A DNA stretch of 64,000 nt, taken from positions 1 to 64,000 of the forward strand of contig NZ_LOHY01000011.1 in the NCBI RefSeq assembly GCF_001559795.1, written 5' to 3'. The notes under the pieces were generated by a model that was not told the DNA's origin, did not search any database, and saw only the letters and a program-made list of their open reading frames with translations. Numbering within the stretch: the first letter of the stretch is position 1; each line of letters starts with the position of its first letter. This stretch comes from Pseudostreptobacillus hongkongensis. Lineage in GTDB: Bacteria > Fusobacteriota > Fusobacteriia > Fusobacteriales > Leptotrichiaceae. Both the position numbers and the translations under genes were made by a program. Shown here piece after piece: positions 26,890-35,849 of this stretch.

Positions 26890-27431
26890 TTCTTTCTACC
26901 TTTCTGTTTAGGTTTAGTTTTTCCTTTTTTATTTTTATTAACAGGGGCCTTAGGTGCATTAGATCCACCTGTTAAAGTTATATTTCTATTACCGTTGCTA
27001 TAAGTTCTCTGTTGCTTATCTACTGATATTGCTTTATATTCTTTAACAGATATTTTGAAGTTTATATCTCCTGCAGAGTCTATGTTACTATAAGTAAAAT
27101 TAGCTAAACAGTCCATATCTATTATAGTAACATCATCATTAGCTACTACAATTCTCAATGGTTTGAATTGCTTTCTAGCTCTTTCAAAGAAACTTAAATA
27201 ATCACTTAGTTCAGTTTTAGTATTTTTATGAATAAAACTATATTTATTTTTAGTTATAAAACCAGTTAATTCAAATTCCCTTAAATTTAATTTACCTGGA
27301 ATCAAATATTTTTCACCTAATATATTTTCGAATTCTTCATCTTCATAAACTTGTGAAACTTCAAAAGTTGTTGAAAATGGAAGATATAAAACTTCACTGT
27401 CTAACATAAAATAAGTTATCATTGTACTCAT
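26886..27431 (-). CDS. tail hub protein, XkdP-like
   Basis: A 181-residue protein between tape measure and hub genes, the XkdP position. It has the LREFELTGFITKNKYSFIHK-type start of the LysM-associated tail proteins, a beta domain, and EYKAISVDKQQR. Instead of a LysM domain the C-terminus is a basic, disordered tail (APVNKNKKGKTKPKQKGRKK), possibly touching DNA or wall. The start ATG overlaps the tape-measure stop. Confidence 0.65.
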   Translation of the reverse strand: MSTMITYFMLDSEVLYLPFSTTFEVSQVYEDEEFENILGEKYLIPGKLNLREFELTGFITKNKYSFIHKNTKTELSDYLSFFERARKQFKPLRIVVANDDVTIIDMDCLANFTYSNIDSAGDINFKISVKEYKAISVDKQQRTYSNGNRNITLTGGSNAPKAPVNKNKKGKTKPKQKGRKK

Positions 27432-29188
27432 ATATTACCCCTTTGCAATTTAATTCCATTTAGTATAGTTGTTGCAATCTGTCTAGCATATTCTTCATTT
27501 CCAATCATATTACCGTGAATATTTAAAGTAACACTTATCCCGCCATCTTTATTTTTCGCAGATTTTACAGAAACATCATGTGGTATTATTTGAGTTCCAT
27601 TAGGTAGATTTACAATTTCTCCACCTCTTTCATTGATTGAAGTTAAACCACCTTTAAAATATGATGTACCTAAGGCATGCTTAGGAACTTGCTCGTTATC
27701 TTTACTTTTAAATAACTTTCCAACGACTGGAATTTTTGATAATAATTGAGGTACTTTACCTATCATATCTCCTATACCTCCCATTATTTTTTGTATCCAA
27801 CCCCACACTTCTTTAAATATACTTACATATCCCTCAAATAATGATTTTATAACTGCAAATACTTCAGTTTCTTTAAATTGATTCCAAAGTTCAACTGCTT
27901 TAGCTTTTATAGTATCAAAGTTTTTATATACTAAGTATCCTGCTCCTGCTAAAAGACCTAGCCCAACAACAACTAAAGTAATTGGACTTGTTAAAACTAC
28001 CATAGCAGCATTTAATAACCAAGTTGCAGCTGTTAATGCTCCTGTTGCAACTGTAGAAGCTACTTTTACCCCTGTTTCAGCTATCCAAGCTATTTTACTT
28101 TTAATCATTAAACCTAGTTCAATTTCTTTTGCTACCTTAGCAAGTGTTGAAACTGCAATATATGTGTGATATACACCGATTATAGTATTTACTGCAACAT
28201 ATAAAGCACCAAAAACGATTGCTCCAACTTTTATACTTTCCCAATGCTCCGTCGCAAAATCTAATAAACTAAACAGTTTATCTACTCCGTTTATTAATAA
28301 ATTTACACCTTTATCAACTAAATTTTGAAGTTGAGGTTGCATTTTTATTATTCTATCTAATATTTCCATCATTTTAGGTTTTAATCTTTCAATTGTTGAC
28401 CCTAAAGTTTTAAATATTCCAACTAGAACAGGTGATACTTTTTGACCTACTTCTTCTTGAATATCACCCAACATATTTTGAATAGATTTTACTTGACCTT
28501 GTGCAGTATTTAAAAGATTATTGTTAGCACCCCCAACTGATTTATTTATTTTATTTCTTAAAAACATTGCTTTTTTCTCAGTATCCATAAGTTTAAAAGC
28601 TTTTTGCTCAGTTGAACTTAAATAAATTCCATATTGTTGAAGTGCTTTTGTTGTTCCTTTTGAAATAGATTTAGCTATTGCTTGACCAACTGCTGCACTA
28701 TCTTCCATCGTTGCATTTAGTCCTTTTTGCTTAACTAACATATCAAGCATACTTGGTGTTAATTTCTTAATAGTCTCTGTTTTTAAACCTAGCATAGCTA
28801 GCTCATTCATTCCCATCTGAACTACTTCATCTCCTACAACTCCTATCTTTTGCATTTCTCCGCCATAATCAAGCATTGATTTTACAACTTCATCAGTCAT
28901 ATTTTTTCGTTTTTTTAAGGTGCTAGTCAATAACAGTTCTGCTCGTTCTTGATCTTCCCAAGCTTTCAAACTTTCACTTATATAAGCTTTAGTGCTAGCT
29001 ACAAGACCTGCAACCATCACAGCACCTGCTTTAGCTATTGCTTTAAAAGCACCTGATAACTTAGATTTTAAAACAGCACTTTTCTTTTTAAGTGTACTAA
29101 ATTCCTTTTGAGTATCTAGTGACATTTTCTTCATTTTTTTACTAAAATTATCTTTTAATTCAAAAATACTACTTACTATTTTAGCCAT
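27428..29188 (-). CDS. tail tape measure protein, 586 aa
   Basis: Length-setting core protein of the tail. It has an N-terminal helical region (FSKKMKKMSLDTQKEFSTLK), an alanine/glycine-rich hydrophobic part, a central membrane-like stretch (ITLVVVGLGLLAGAGYLVYK) and the common C-terminus SYFKGGLTSINERGGEIVNL, typical of PBSX/T-type tape measures. The length suggests a tail of roughly 85-90 nm by the usual 1.5 Å per residue rule. It begins three bases after the stop of the frameshifted chaperone, with GGAGGTGGG upstream. Confidence 0.92.
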   Translation of the reverse strand: MAKIVSSIFELKDNFSKKMKKMSLDTQKEFSTLKKKSAVLKSKLSGAFKAIAKAGAVMVAGLVASTKAYISESLKAWEDQERAELLLTSTLKKRKNMTDEVVKSMLDYGGEMQKIGVVGDEVVQMGMNELAMLGLKTETIKKLTPSMLDMLVKQKGLNATMEDSAAVGQAIAKSISKGTTKALQQYGIYLSSTEQKAFKLMDTEKKAMFLRNKINKSVGGANNNLLNTAQGQVKSIQNMLGDIQEEVGQKVSPVLVGIFKTLGSTIERLKPKMMEILDRIIKMQPQLQNLVDKGVNLLINGVDKLFSLLDFATEHWESIKVGAIVFGALYVAVNTIIGVYHTYIAVSTLAKVAKEIELGLMIKSKIAWIAETGVKVASTVATGALTAATWLLNAAMVVLTSPITLVVVGLGLLAGAGYLVYKNFDTIKAKAVELWNQFKETEVFAVIKSLFEGYVSIFKEVWGWIQKIMGGIGDMIGKVPQLLSKIPVVGKLFKSKDNEQVPKHALGTSYFKGGLTSINERGGEIVNLPNGTQIIPHDVSVKSAKNKDGGISVTLNIHGNMIGNEEYARQIATTILNGIKLQRGNI

Positions 29189-29190
29189 TT

Positions 29191-29750
29191 CTACCCACCT
29201 CCATTCAATTTAACTATATTTTCAAGTTCTAATTGCATTGACATATAAAATATCAATTTTTCTGAATCATTTAAATTTAATAAATAATAGAGATTGTGAC
29301 CTCTATTCAAAAAATGTGAAATAAAAGCACAATCTCCATCCTTTTTAAAGTTTTTATATAAATTATTGTAATATTCTTCTACTTTCCCGAATCACTTTCA
29401 TCATTCTTAATTCCATAAAATTTTTCATTTATGAAATCAACTAATTTAGTCATTGCACCTAAATTATCTCCATAGATTTTAGAAATAACTGCATATTTAC
29501 TCATTTTTATATCAAACTTTTCTAATAATTCTCTTTTTTGGAATAATGGTACATGTTCCCAAATAATTCTGATAGTTGCATCTATTGATTTTACAACACT
29601 CTTATCTGCTCCATCTTGCAACTCTGCAAATTTTCTTATAGATAATTTTTGAATTTCAAGGTCCATTCCTAAATATTCATCATTATATATTATTGTATTC
29701 TGTTCTTTTTCTTCAATTTTGCTTAATAATTGTTCTAATTTATCTTCCAT
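29191..29750 (-). CDS. tail assembly chaperone GT-like frameshift fusion
   Basis: If ribosomes slip by -1 at GGGAAAG (29388-29382), the 123-residue chaperone continues in the -1 frame for 63 codons (VEEYYNNLYKNFKKDGDCAF... ending NGGG) to a TAG at 29193-29191. The product has 186 residues. The extension has no own start and no ribosome site, is open from the slip site to two bases before the tape measure, and has the composition of a coding region. By analogy with lambda gpGT it should recruit the tube protein to the tape measure. Confidence 0.85.
29379..29750 (-). CDS. tail assembly chaperone, gpG-like
   Basis: A 123-residue acidic protein (YLGMDLEIQKLSIRKFAELQ, ATIRIIWEHVPLFQKRELLE) between tube and tape-measure genes, the XkdN/gpG position. 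It ends SDSGK at a TAG that directly follows the slippery heptamer. It is expected in large excess over the GT fusion, coating the tape measure until the tube polymerises; neither is kept in the virion. Confidence 0.85.
   Translation of the reverse strand: MEDKLEQLLSKIEEKEQNTIIYNDEYLGMDLEIQKLSIRKFAELQDGADKSVVKSIDATIRIIWEHVPLFQKRELLEKFDIKMSKYAVISKIYGDNLGAMTKLVDFINEKFYGIKNDESDSGK
29382..29388 (-). promoter_or_regulatory. programmed -1 ribosomal frameshift site GGGAAAG
   Basis: In the zero frame the heptamer is read G GGA AAG, and the next codon is the TAG stop. This is the X XXY YYZ pattern and the same heptamer used in lambda G/T. Both tRNAs can re-pair in the -1 frame as GGG AAA. Confidence 0.85.
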
Positions 29751-29760
29751 TTTTTCACTC

Positions 29761-30195
29761 CTATTCCATATATTCTAACATTTCAAAACTTTCTGCTTTA
29801 AATGGTATTTCTTGTTCAAAAGTTTCTCCCGATTGAATTTTCATTAATAGAATTTCATCAAAAGTAACTCCATATAAAGCAACCGCTTCTGACCCACTAA
29901 AAGCATTATCAGAAAGCACAAATTGTGCATTAATTTCAGGTGCATATCTATTTTTAATCATTTCAGAAATGATTTTACTAAATTTAGAATCAATTTTTTT
30001 TATCGTAATAGTACCAGAAACTTCATTTCCTAAATACTTTCTATATTTGCTTGGATCTCCTGCAACTTCAATATCTCCATACTCAACAGAAACCTTAATT
30101 TCTGCAGAAACAACCTCTTGAACTCTTTCATTATTAATGAAAATTTCTCCATATTTTGTTGAAATAGCTTGTCTATCTCCTTTATTTATTGCCAT
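29761..30195 (-). CDS. tail tube protein, XkdM-like
   Basis: A 144-residue beta-rich protein (GEIFINNERVQEVVSAEIKV, RKYLGNEVSGTITIKKID, GVTFDEILLMKIQSGETFEQ) with the size and place of PBSX XkdM tube proteins, right after the sheath. It would form the inner tube. GGAGGT precedes the ATG. Confidence 0.85.
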   Translation of the reverse strand: MAINKGDRQAISTKYGEIFINNERVQEVVSAEIKVSVEYGDIEVAGDPSKYRKYLGNEVSGTITIKKIDSKFSKIISEMIKNRYAPEINAQFVLSDNAFSGSEAVALYGVTFDEILLMKIQSGETFEQEIPFKAESFEMLEYME

Positions 30196-30206
30196 ATTCT
30201 ACCTCC

Positions 30207-31277
30207 TTAAACCGTTAAGAATACTTTTAAATCAAAGTTTTCTATTACTTCTAATATTTTTATACTTGCTACAAAATACACATTTTTACCACATGTTCTT
30301 TTTCTTACATCTCCATCTGATAATTTTGACATATCCTGACCTTTACTCTCCCAATATAATCTCATAGCTTGTACATCTTGAGTTATATTGTTATTAAATT
30401 CAGGATCTAAAACTTCTAATCTAGTAAGCTCTTTAAAGTATGCTTTTATTGATGTTAGTATCATCATTTGAACTGAATAAGTATTTTTGTAACCACCAAT
30501 ATAAAGCTTAAAATTAGCTTCTATATCATCTCTAATTAAGTCCATTGCTTCTAACACTACTACTGACTTCATTGCTTCTGAATGGTCTCTATCTACAGTA
30601 GTTAAAGTGTTAATTCCTGCAACTACCTTAACTTTTTCACCATCAAAATTAAGTACAAAATTACCTTTTTTAGCTTCAGCTTCAACATCATCTACATTTG
30701 TAACGCTTGCAAGCTCTGTAAGATTAAAATTAGTTGCTCCACGAGTTAAAGGCATACCTGCTAAAACTCCTAAAATATATGGTATAACTTTCCAACCATC
30801 TTGAGTTCCTCTTTCATCATTAAATACTACATTTTCATTAACTATATTAATTAAATGCATACAATCTTGATTATTTATTTTATAGGTTACACCTTTTAAT
30901 GTTCTTAAAGCTTTATCAGTTGCTTTAATATACTTAGATAATGCAGTGTGATGTAATGTTTCTGCAGATAATACACCAACATAGTTAGCTTTTATATTAT
31001 CTAATGCTTTAATTGCTTTATCAATTGTGAAAGTATCTCTAATATTTAAAATTGTTACTTTAGCACTTCCACCAACAAAAACATCTTTTACATATTGAAT
31101 ATTTTCTGCAGTTAAGCCCTCAACTTCACTAATTTTTTTAAAAATTTTAATATTATCTGTTAATGTCGAATCATTTAATATTAAAACTACATGCCCTCTT
31201 GGTTGCATTTTCACAGAATTTGCAACATCTTCTAAAAATTTAATATTAATCTGCGGTGTTACTTGACTTGTTGCCAT
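30207..31277 (-). CDS. contractile tail sheath protein, XkdK-like
   Basis: A 356-residue sheath subunit, showing that the phage is a myovirus. Features include an N-terminal strand, the KAYFKELTRLEVLDPEF segment and C-terminal SKLSDGDVRKRTCGKNVYFV then ASIKILEVIENFDLKVFL, similar to XkdK/phage sheath C-terminal domains. It is shorter than many sheaths (XkdK about 466 residues) and lacks the large outer domain. AAAGGAGG precedes the ATG. Confidence 0.88.
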   Translation of the reverse strand: MATSQVTPQINIKFLEDVANSVKMQPRGHVVLILNDSTLTDNIKIFKKISEVEGLTAENIQYVKDVFVGGSAKVTILNIRDTFTIDKAIKALDNIKANYVGVLSAETLHHTALSKYIKATDKALRTLKGVTYKINNQDCMHLINIVNENVVFNDERGTQDGWKVIPYILGVLAGMPLTRGATNFNLTELASVTNVDDVEAEAKKGNFVLNFDGEKVKVVAGINTLTTVDRDHSEAMKSVVVLEAMDLIRDDIEANFKLYIGGYKNTYSVQMMILTSIKAYFKELTRLEVLDPEFNNNITQDVQAMRLYWESKGQDMSKLSDGDVRKRTCGKNVYFVASIKILEVIENFDLKVFLTV

Positions 31278-31731
31278 CTATATTTTCCTCCTTTAAATTT
31301 ATTTCTTCTATATAATCTGTGTATTTTTTACTTATTTTAATTTCTTCATTTAATTTAGAAACTGAAATAGGCTCATCATACACATCAACTCTAATATAAT
31401 CTACATTACAACTTATAAAAGTTTCGTGGTCTATAACTTCCAACTGATTAATATACCATTTACCAACACCTATCATAAATATAGTAGCTAGCATATTCTG
31501 AATTTTTAAAAATTCTATTCTATTATCTAAGTCAGTTTTAGGATAATAATTAACTGATACAGAACTTTTATACTCAATCATAGTCTGTGATTTTAGTTCA
31601 GTATAAAAATCTATAATTTTCACTTTAAAACAAGGATAAACATTGTTTTTATCAATATCCTGTGAAATTATAGGTATATCACTGAAATTTTTCAACCTAT
31701 CATTAATAGCTTTTATTAAATCTGTTATCAT
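31246..31731 (-). CDS. tail terminator-like protein (DUF6838 type)
   Basis: A 161-residue protein beginning MITDLIKAINDRLKNFSDIP, with YPCFKVKIIDFYTE and VNYYPK, matching the phage tail-terminator family found between the HK97 gp10-like gene and the sheath. It would cap the tube and join it to the head. The start overlaps the previous stop by four bases, and its end overlaps the sheath start. Confidence 0.75.
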   Translation of the reverse strand: MITDLIKAINDRLKNFSDIPIISQDIDKNNVYPCFKVKIIDFYTELKSQTMIEYKSSVSVNYYPKTDLDNRIEFLKIQNMLATIFMIGVGKWYINQLEVIDHETFISCNVDYIRVDVYDEPISVSKLNEEIKISKKYTDYIEEINLKEENIDGNKSSNTAD

Positions 31732-32174
31732 TTTAAACCACCTTTCTCAATTGCTTTTGTAATTATATTATTAATATCTCTTTCAAATTCACTATGTAAA
31801 TACTTATTAGCACCCCTTTTTATAGGATAAAGGCCCTCTACAAAACCTTTAGTTACTCCATTTCTATTTACTTTTCTATGACCATACTCAATTAAATGAG
31901 CATGAGGTGCACTATTATAAGCACTTACATTTAATGATCCGTCTATATCTTCCCAAACCTTAGAGCCTTTAAATCTTTTATGATAAGATTTGTGTTTTAA
32001 ACTATCCGGTCTATTAGTTTTACCTACAAGTTTTTTAGCCTCTTTTCTAATTGTTTTAGCTGCATTTTTACCAACTTTTCTAAACTCTTTCTTTAAAAGT
32101 TTAGGTGTATTTTGTGAAACTTTAAGTAATTCTTTTACTAGCTCACTTGAATTATCTTTAAAATCAAATTCCAT
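31728..32174 (-). CDS. HK97 gp10-like tail completion protein
   Basis: About 148 residues. I prefer the ATG at 32174 (AAAGGA nine bases upstream) to that at 32183, which almost touches the ribosome site. It has the gp10 family pattern: basic N-terminal helices (FRKVGKNAAKTIRKEAKKLV), GSLNVSAYNSAPHAHLIEYG, HRKVNRNGVTKG and a C-terminal helix. Confidence 0.85.
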   Translation of the reverse strand: MEFDFKDNSSELVKELLKVSQNTPKLLKKEFRKVGKNAAKTIRKEAKKLVGKTNRPDSLKHKSYHKRFKGSKVWEDIDGSLNVSAYNSAPHAHLIEYGHRKVNRNGVTKGFVEGLYPIKRGANKYLHSEFERDINNIITKAIEKGGLK

Positions 32175-32514
32175 TATTTTCATTTCCTTTATCTAAAGTT
32201 GCAAAAATCTCAACATATTCATTATTCTTATAATCAATATTCCAATAATCGATTTTAAATTCTTTATCTTCAAACTTAATACGAGTATTTACAGTAATTC
32301 CATTAAAGGATTTTTTACGAATAACAAACTTATATTGACTATCAATTTTTTCACTTTCTAAATTTAAATCATTAATTTTATTTGAAATTGGTAACACTTG
32401 TGCATATATAGATTTAAAAAGGGTGTAACTATAAGATAGCTCACCCACAAAATTAGTTATATTTGTATAATTATACAATTCTATTTTTCTATTTAATCTA
32501 TTAGTTATATTCAT
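32164..32514 (-). CDS. head closure / head-tail adaptor protein
   Basis: A 116-residue beta-barrel-like protein (LNRKIELYNYTNITNFVGEL, VIRKKSFNGITVNTRIKFED, YWNIDYKNNEYVEIFA) of the SPP1 gp16 / HK97 gp7 type. It closes the connector after packaging. Its start overlaps the preceding stop (ATGA), showing coupling. Confidence 0.8.
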   Translation of the reverse strand: MNITNRLNRKIELYNYTNITNFVGELSYSYTLFKSIYAQVLPISNKINDLNLESEKIDSQYKFVIRKKSFNGITVNTRIKFEDKEFKIDYWNIDYKNNEYVEIFATLDKGNENNGI

Positions 32515-32801
32515 TTCAAATCTTCCTCATTTAACAAATCAAGTTGATGTATTAATGAACTCATAACTTTATCTAAACTTGGTTCTTTAACTCCAAGCCC
32601 TCTATTATCATATAAATTTTGAATGACTGCTGCCAAGAGAATTTTCACTTTATCTGTATAATTAACATTATCTTTTATCAAATTCCAGTTTTTAATTGCA
32701 CCGATTAAAAATAAATCTGCAGTATTATACATCATTTCAAGTAATACATCATCTTCTTCAAAATCTATTCTTAAATATGATTTTATTAAATCTAAGTTCA
32801 T
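32511..32801 (-). CDS. head-tail connector protein, gp6-like
   Basis: A 96-residue all-helical protein starting MNLDLIKSYLRIDFEEDDVL, the signature of HK97 gp6/SPP1 gp15-like connectors. It would form the ring under the portal. AGGTGA precedes the ATG. Position after the capsid gene is canonical. Confidence 0.88.
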   Translation of the reverse strand: MNLDLIKSYLRIDFEEDDVLLEMMYNTADLFLIGAIKNWNLIKDNVNYTDKVKILLAAVIQNLYDNRGLGVKEPSLDKVMSSLIHQLDLLNEEDLK

Positions 32802-32811
32802 AGAAAATCAC

Positions 32812-33948
32812 CTATTTAGTAGTGATTTTAACATACTTCATAGCTTGATTATCTATTATTTTTGTATCAAATCTTTCTATCGCTCTTAAAACAGTAGTAT
32901 TATTAGTAAATCCTGCTTCTGTTGAAACTGCTAATTCAAGTCCTTTTAATTCAAATCTAGTTATTAAAGCTTTCATATCTCCTATAAAGAACGGAGTTAA
33001 GTTACTAGCTTCATTAGGTAATAGTTCATCTGAAACCTCTACTAAAGTAAGTCCCCTGAATTCTTTAACACCTGGTTTAGTATAACTTTCAGATAATAAA
33101 GAACGACCTTGTTTATCAACTAAAGTTTCTAAGTATAATCTTCCAGATTGATTAGTTAATATTATTCCATCATATCTAAATACAGGATCTAAACCTTTTA
33201 TTATTGCTTCGTCTAATGTGTCAAGTCCAGTAGCTTTTGTTCCAGTTATAGGGTTTGGTAATGTTTTTAATAAATCGATTATCTTAGCATTAGAAGTATT
33301 AACTGACTTCTTACCTATTCTAGTTTTTAAGTAACCCATTAAATCATAATTAGTATCATCTAATAAGAAATTAGTAACTGCCATCATATCTCCAAAGTCG
33401 TGAGTTTCCCATTTTGTTTGGCCAAAATTAACAGAACTCATAGGAATTGCTTCACCTTCTGTTATATCTGATAATTTATCAGTAGCTAAAACTTCTAAAG
33501 GCATTGAACCTTTTGGAGTAGATACATTAACTACATTTACATAAGAAGCTAAATTAGTTAAACTTCTCTTATATAAGTATAATTCTTCTAATTGCGTTTC
33601 TGGAACTAAATACCCCCCAAGTGATGGTGTTCCCTCTTTTTGACCAGTATAAGCATTATACACTTCTAAATCTTCTGCAGTTGCTTTATTTCTAAGCATT
33701 CTCTTTAATACATTTTCATCATAAATTCTTCCCATTTTGTCTCCTTTTTCTTCTTTTGTTTCTGAATTTTTTAAAGTTTCTATAATTTGTAATTCACGAG
33801 TTTTATTTAAAACTTCAATTTCATCTTTTAAAGTTTCAATTTCTGTCATTTTATTCTTAATAGTTTCTATATTGTCTGTTTCTTGTAACGCTTTCACTTC
33901 ATCTATCAAAGCATTATAAAAAGCGATTTTTTCTTGTAATTTATTCAT
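32812..33948 (-). CDS. HK97-type major capsid protein
   Basis: About 378 residues from the ATG at 33948, with GGAG nine bases upstream; two ATGs three and two codons earlier lie too close to the site. Residues 1-65 form a charged coiled coil (delta scaffold domain) with no separate scaffold gene present. The mature part would begin near EGTPSLGGYLVPETQ, and the capsid fold follows (YDGIILTNQSGRLYLETLVD, AVSTEAGFTNNTTVLRAIER). The upstream ClpP-like protease probably removes the delta domain. Confidence 0.93.
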   Translation of the reverse strand: MNKLQEKIAFYNALIDEVKALQETDNIETIKNKMTEIETLKDEIEVLNKTRELQIIETLKNSETKEEKGDKMGRIYDENVLKRMLRNKATAEDLEVYNAYTGQKEGTPSLGGYLVPETQLEELYLYKRSLTNLASYVNVVNVSTPKGSMPLEVLATDKLSDITEGEAIPMSSVNFGQTKWETHDFGDMMAVTNFLLDDTNYDLMGYLKTRIGKKSVNTSNAKIIDLLKTLPNPITGTKATGLDTLDEAIIKGLDPVFRYDGIILTNQSGRLYLETLVDKQGRSLLSESYTKPGVKEFRGLTLVEVSDELLPNEASNLTPFFIGDMKALITRFELKGLELAVSTEAGFTNNTTVLRAIERFDTKIIDNQAMKYVKITTK

Positions 33949-33960
33949 AAACATCATCTC

Positions 33961-34647
33961 CTACATCTTTTCTAATTTTTCAATTTTTTCTTTTAATTCT
34001 TTAGGTATCTCAACCTTTTTAACCTCATTTTTAGGTAATAAAAAATCAGGCATATTATCATATTTAATGCCTGAAGTACAATTTAATACTTTTAATTCAT
34101 CTAGTAATGTAATATCAAAATACTTACTAGCTTCTTCTCCTGTCAACCAAGTCTCTTCATTTACTAACTTAGTAATAGTTTTTCTTTCAATTCCGTTTAT
34201 AACTTTAGACATATAAACTTCTTCAATATTATTTTGAATTTTGTTTAAGAGTTCTATAGTCTTTTCAAAGTCATCCGCATTTCCACCCATATAGGCCCAC
34301 GGCTTATGTATCATTAAATAAGCGTTTTTAGGCATTTTAACTTCATCACAAGCCATTGCTATTACAGAAGCTATACTCGCTCCAATACTTTCAATATGTG
34401 CCGTAGTCTTCCCTTTATGCTCTTTAATCATATTAGCTATTGCAGTACCTGAAAATACGTCTCCACCATTAGAATTTATATTAATTCTAATTTCTTTATC
34501 AGGGTTATTTTTAAAAAAATCTTTAACCTCTATAGGTGTTGTTAAATCAAATCCATAATCGTCCTTATAGAATTTATAATCATTTGATACTATATCTCCT
34601 GAAACTTCTAAAATTGCAACATCACTTTTATTCTGTATCAGTATCAT
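33961..34647 (-). CDS. ClpP-like prohead protease
   Basis: A 228-residue serine protease of the phage ClpP family, starting at the ATG at 34647 right after AAAGGAGGTGATT; the longer frame uses TTG ahead of the ribosome site. ININSNGGDVFSGTAIANMI, the nucleophile region ESIGASIASVIA (Ser91) and YLMIHKPW (His114) are clear. It should mature the HK97 capsid. It overlaps the portal gene by 20 bases. Confidence 0.93.
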   Translation of the reverse strand: MILIQNKSDVAILEVSGDIVSNDYKFYKDDYGFDLTTPIEVKDFFKNNPDKEIRININSNGGDVFSGTAIANMIKEHKGKTTAHIESIGASIASVIAMACDEVKMPKNAYLMIHKPWAYMGGNADDFEKTIELLNKIQNNIEEVYMSKVINGIERKTITKLVNEETWLTGEEASKYFDITLLDELKVLNCTSGIKYDNMPDFLLPKNEVKKVEIPKELKEKIEKLEKM

Positions 34648-35836
34648 TTGAATCACCTCCTTTATAAGCAAGCCCTATATCTGCAAGTTTTACAAAACTT
34701 CCATTAATAATAGAGGTATCACCCTCTTCTATTTTAGGCATAGAAAGTAAGGCCCTTGCTTCATTTATTTTATAAACTCCATTACCTACTAAAGTTTGAA
34801 TAGCTTCTGATTGTGATTTTAAATCACCTCTTAAAACTCCCGCAAGATTAAACCTTAAAGTTAAACCTTGATCTCTCTCTTTTTCAGTTAGTAATTTATA
34901 ATTTAGTTCTTCTTCATACTGTTTTAAAATAGCTAGCATTGTATCAGTATAAAAACTTAAATTCTGTGCTTCACTACTTGAAAAACTTGATTTTGAATAA
35001 TCATTTAAATATACAGGACTTATTCCAAAAGCTGCAGCAATTTGATTACTAGTATACTTTTTCAACTCTGCAAATTGTGAATTATTTAAATTAACATTTA
35101 AAGTTTGAAGTTCTGTATTCATAGGTAAACTCACAAACTCATTATTACTATCTTGAAGCATTTCATGTAATCTTTTAATTAACTCTTTTCTTTTTGTTTC
35201 ATTTAAAGCGTCAGAAGTTTTTACAACAGTTTTACCCATCAAGCCATTTTGATACATCTTATCCATTAATCTGTCACTTTGATTAGATAATGAAAAGGCA
35301 CTTTTAAGAGTTGCTACAATAGATTTCCCTTTTAAACCATCTTCACTATATCCACCTTTTAAATGAATGATTTCATTAGGTAAAAAAAACATTTCTTTGC
35401 TACCGTTATATCTATAAATAATTTTAGGTAGAACATTATCAGTATCATTTATAACCACATCAACCGCATTTGATTTTAAAGGATATAAACCAATGACCTT
35501 ACCTGCTTTATATTGAATATAAATATAACTGTTCCCTTTATGATTTCTATTAAACTCTACAACCTGTTTAAAGGTTGAGGGTGTCATAAACTCGTTGGGC
35601 CTTTCATTTAATAGTTTTATAATATTATGATCATAAATTCTATTATTATCATTATCATATAAATGTATTGATAATTTAGATAGTGCCTCACTTAAAATTT
35701 TTAAACAAGTAAAATATGTTACATCTCCCAAAGGATTTGAATTGAACATACTACCTGAATTTGACCCACCAAAGAAACTATTTAAATCTACACCACCATC
35801 ATTTTTAGGTTTAAACCAATTTGAAAATATTCCCAT
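34628..35836 (-). CDS. HK97-family portal protein
   Basis: A 402-residue portal subunit. Family features are NPLGDVTYFTCLKILSEALS, the RPNEFMTPSTFKQVVEFNRN segment, LPNEIIHLKGGYSEDGLKGK and QIAAAFGISPVYLNDYSKSS. Twelve copies would form the DNA channel at one capsid vertex. Located between TerL and the protease as in HK97. Confidence 0.95.
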   Translation of the reverse strand: MGIFSNWFKPKNDGGVDLNSFFGGSNSGSMFNSNPLGDVTYFTCLKILSEALSKLSIHLYDNDNNRIYDHNIIKLLNERPNEFMTPSTFKQVVEFNRNHKGNSYIYIQYKAGKVIGLYPLKSNAVDVVINDTDNVLPKIIYRYNGSKEMFFLPNEIIHLKGGYSEDGLKGKSIVATLKSAFSLSNQSDRLMDKMYQNGLMGKTVVKTSDALNETKRKELIKRLHEMLQDSNNEFVSLPMNTELQTLNVNLNNSQFAELKKYTSNQIAAAFGISPVYLNDYSKSSFSSSEAQNLSFYTDTMLAILKQYEEELNYKLLTEKERDQGLTLRFNLAGVLRGDLKSQSEAIQTLVGNGVYKINEARALLSMPKIEEGDTSIINGSFVKLADIGLAYKGGDSNDTDTE

Positions 35837-35849
35837 TTTTACACCTCCT

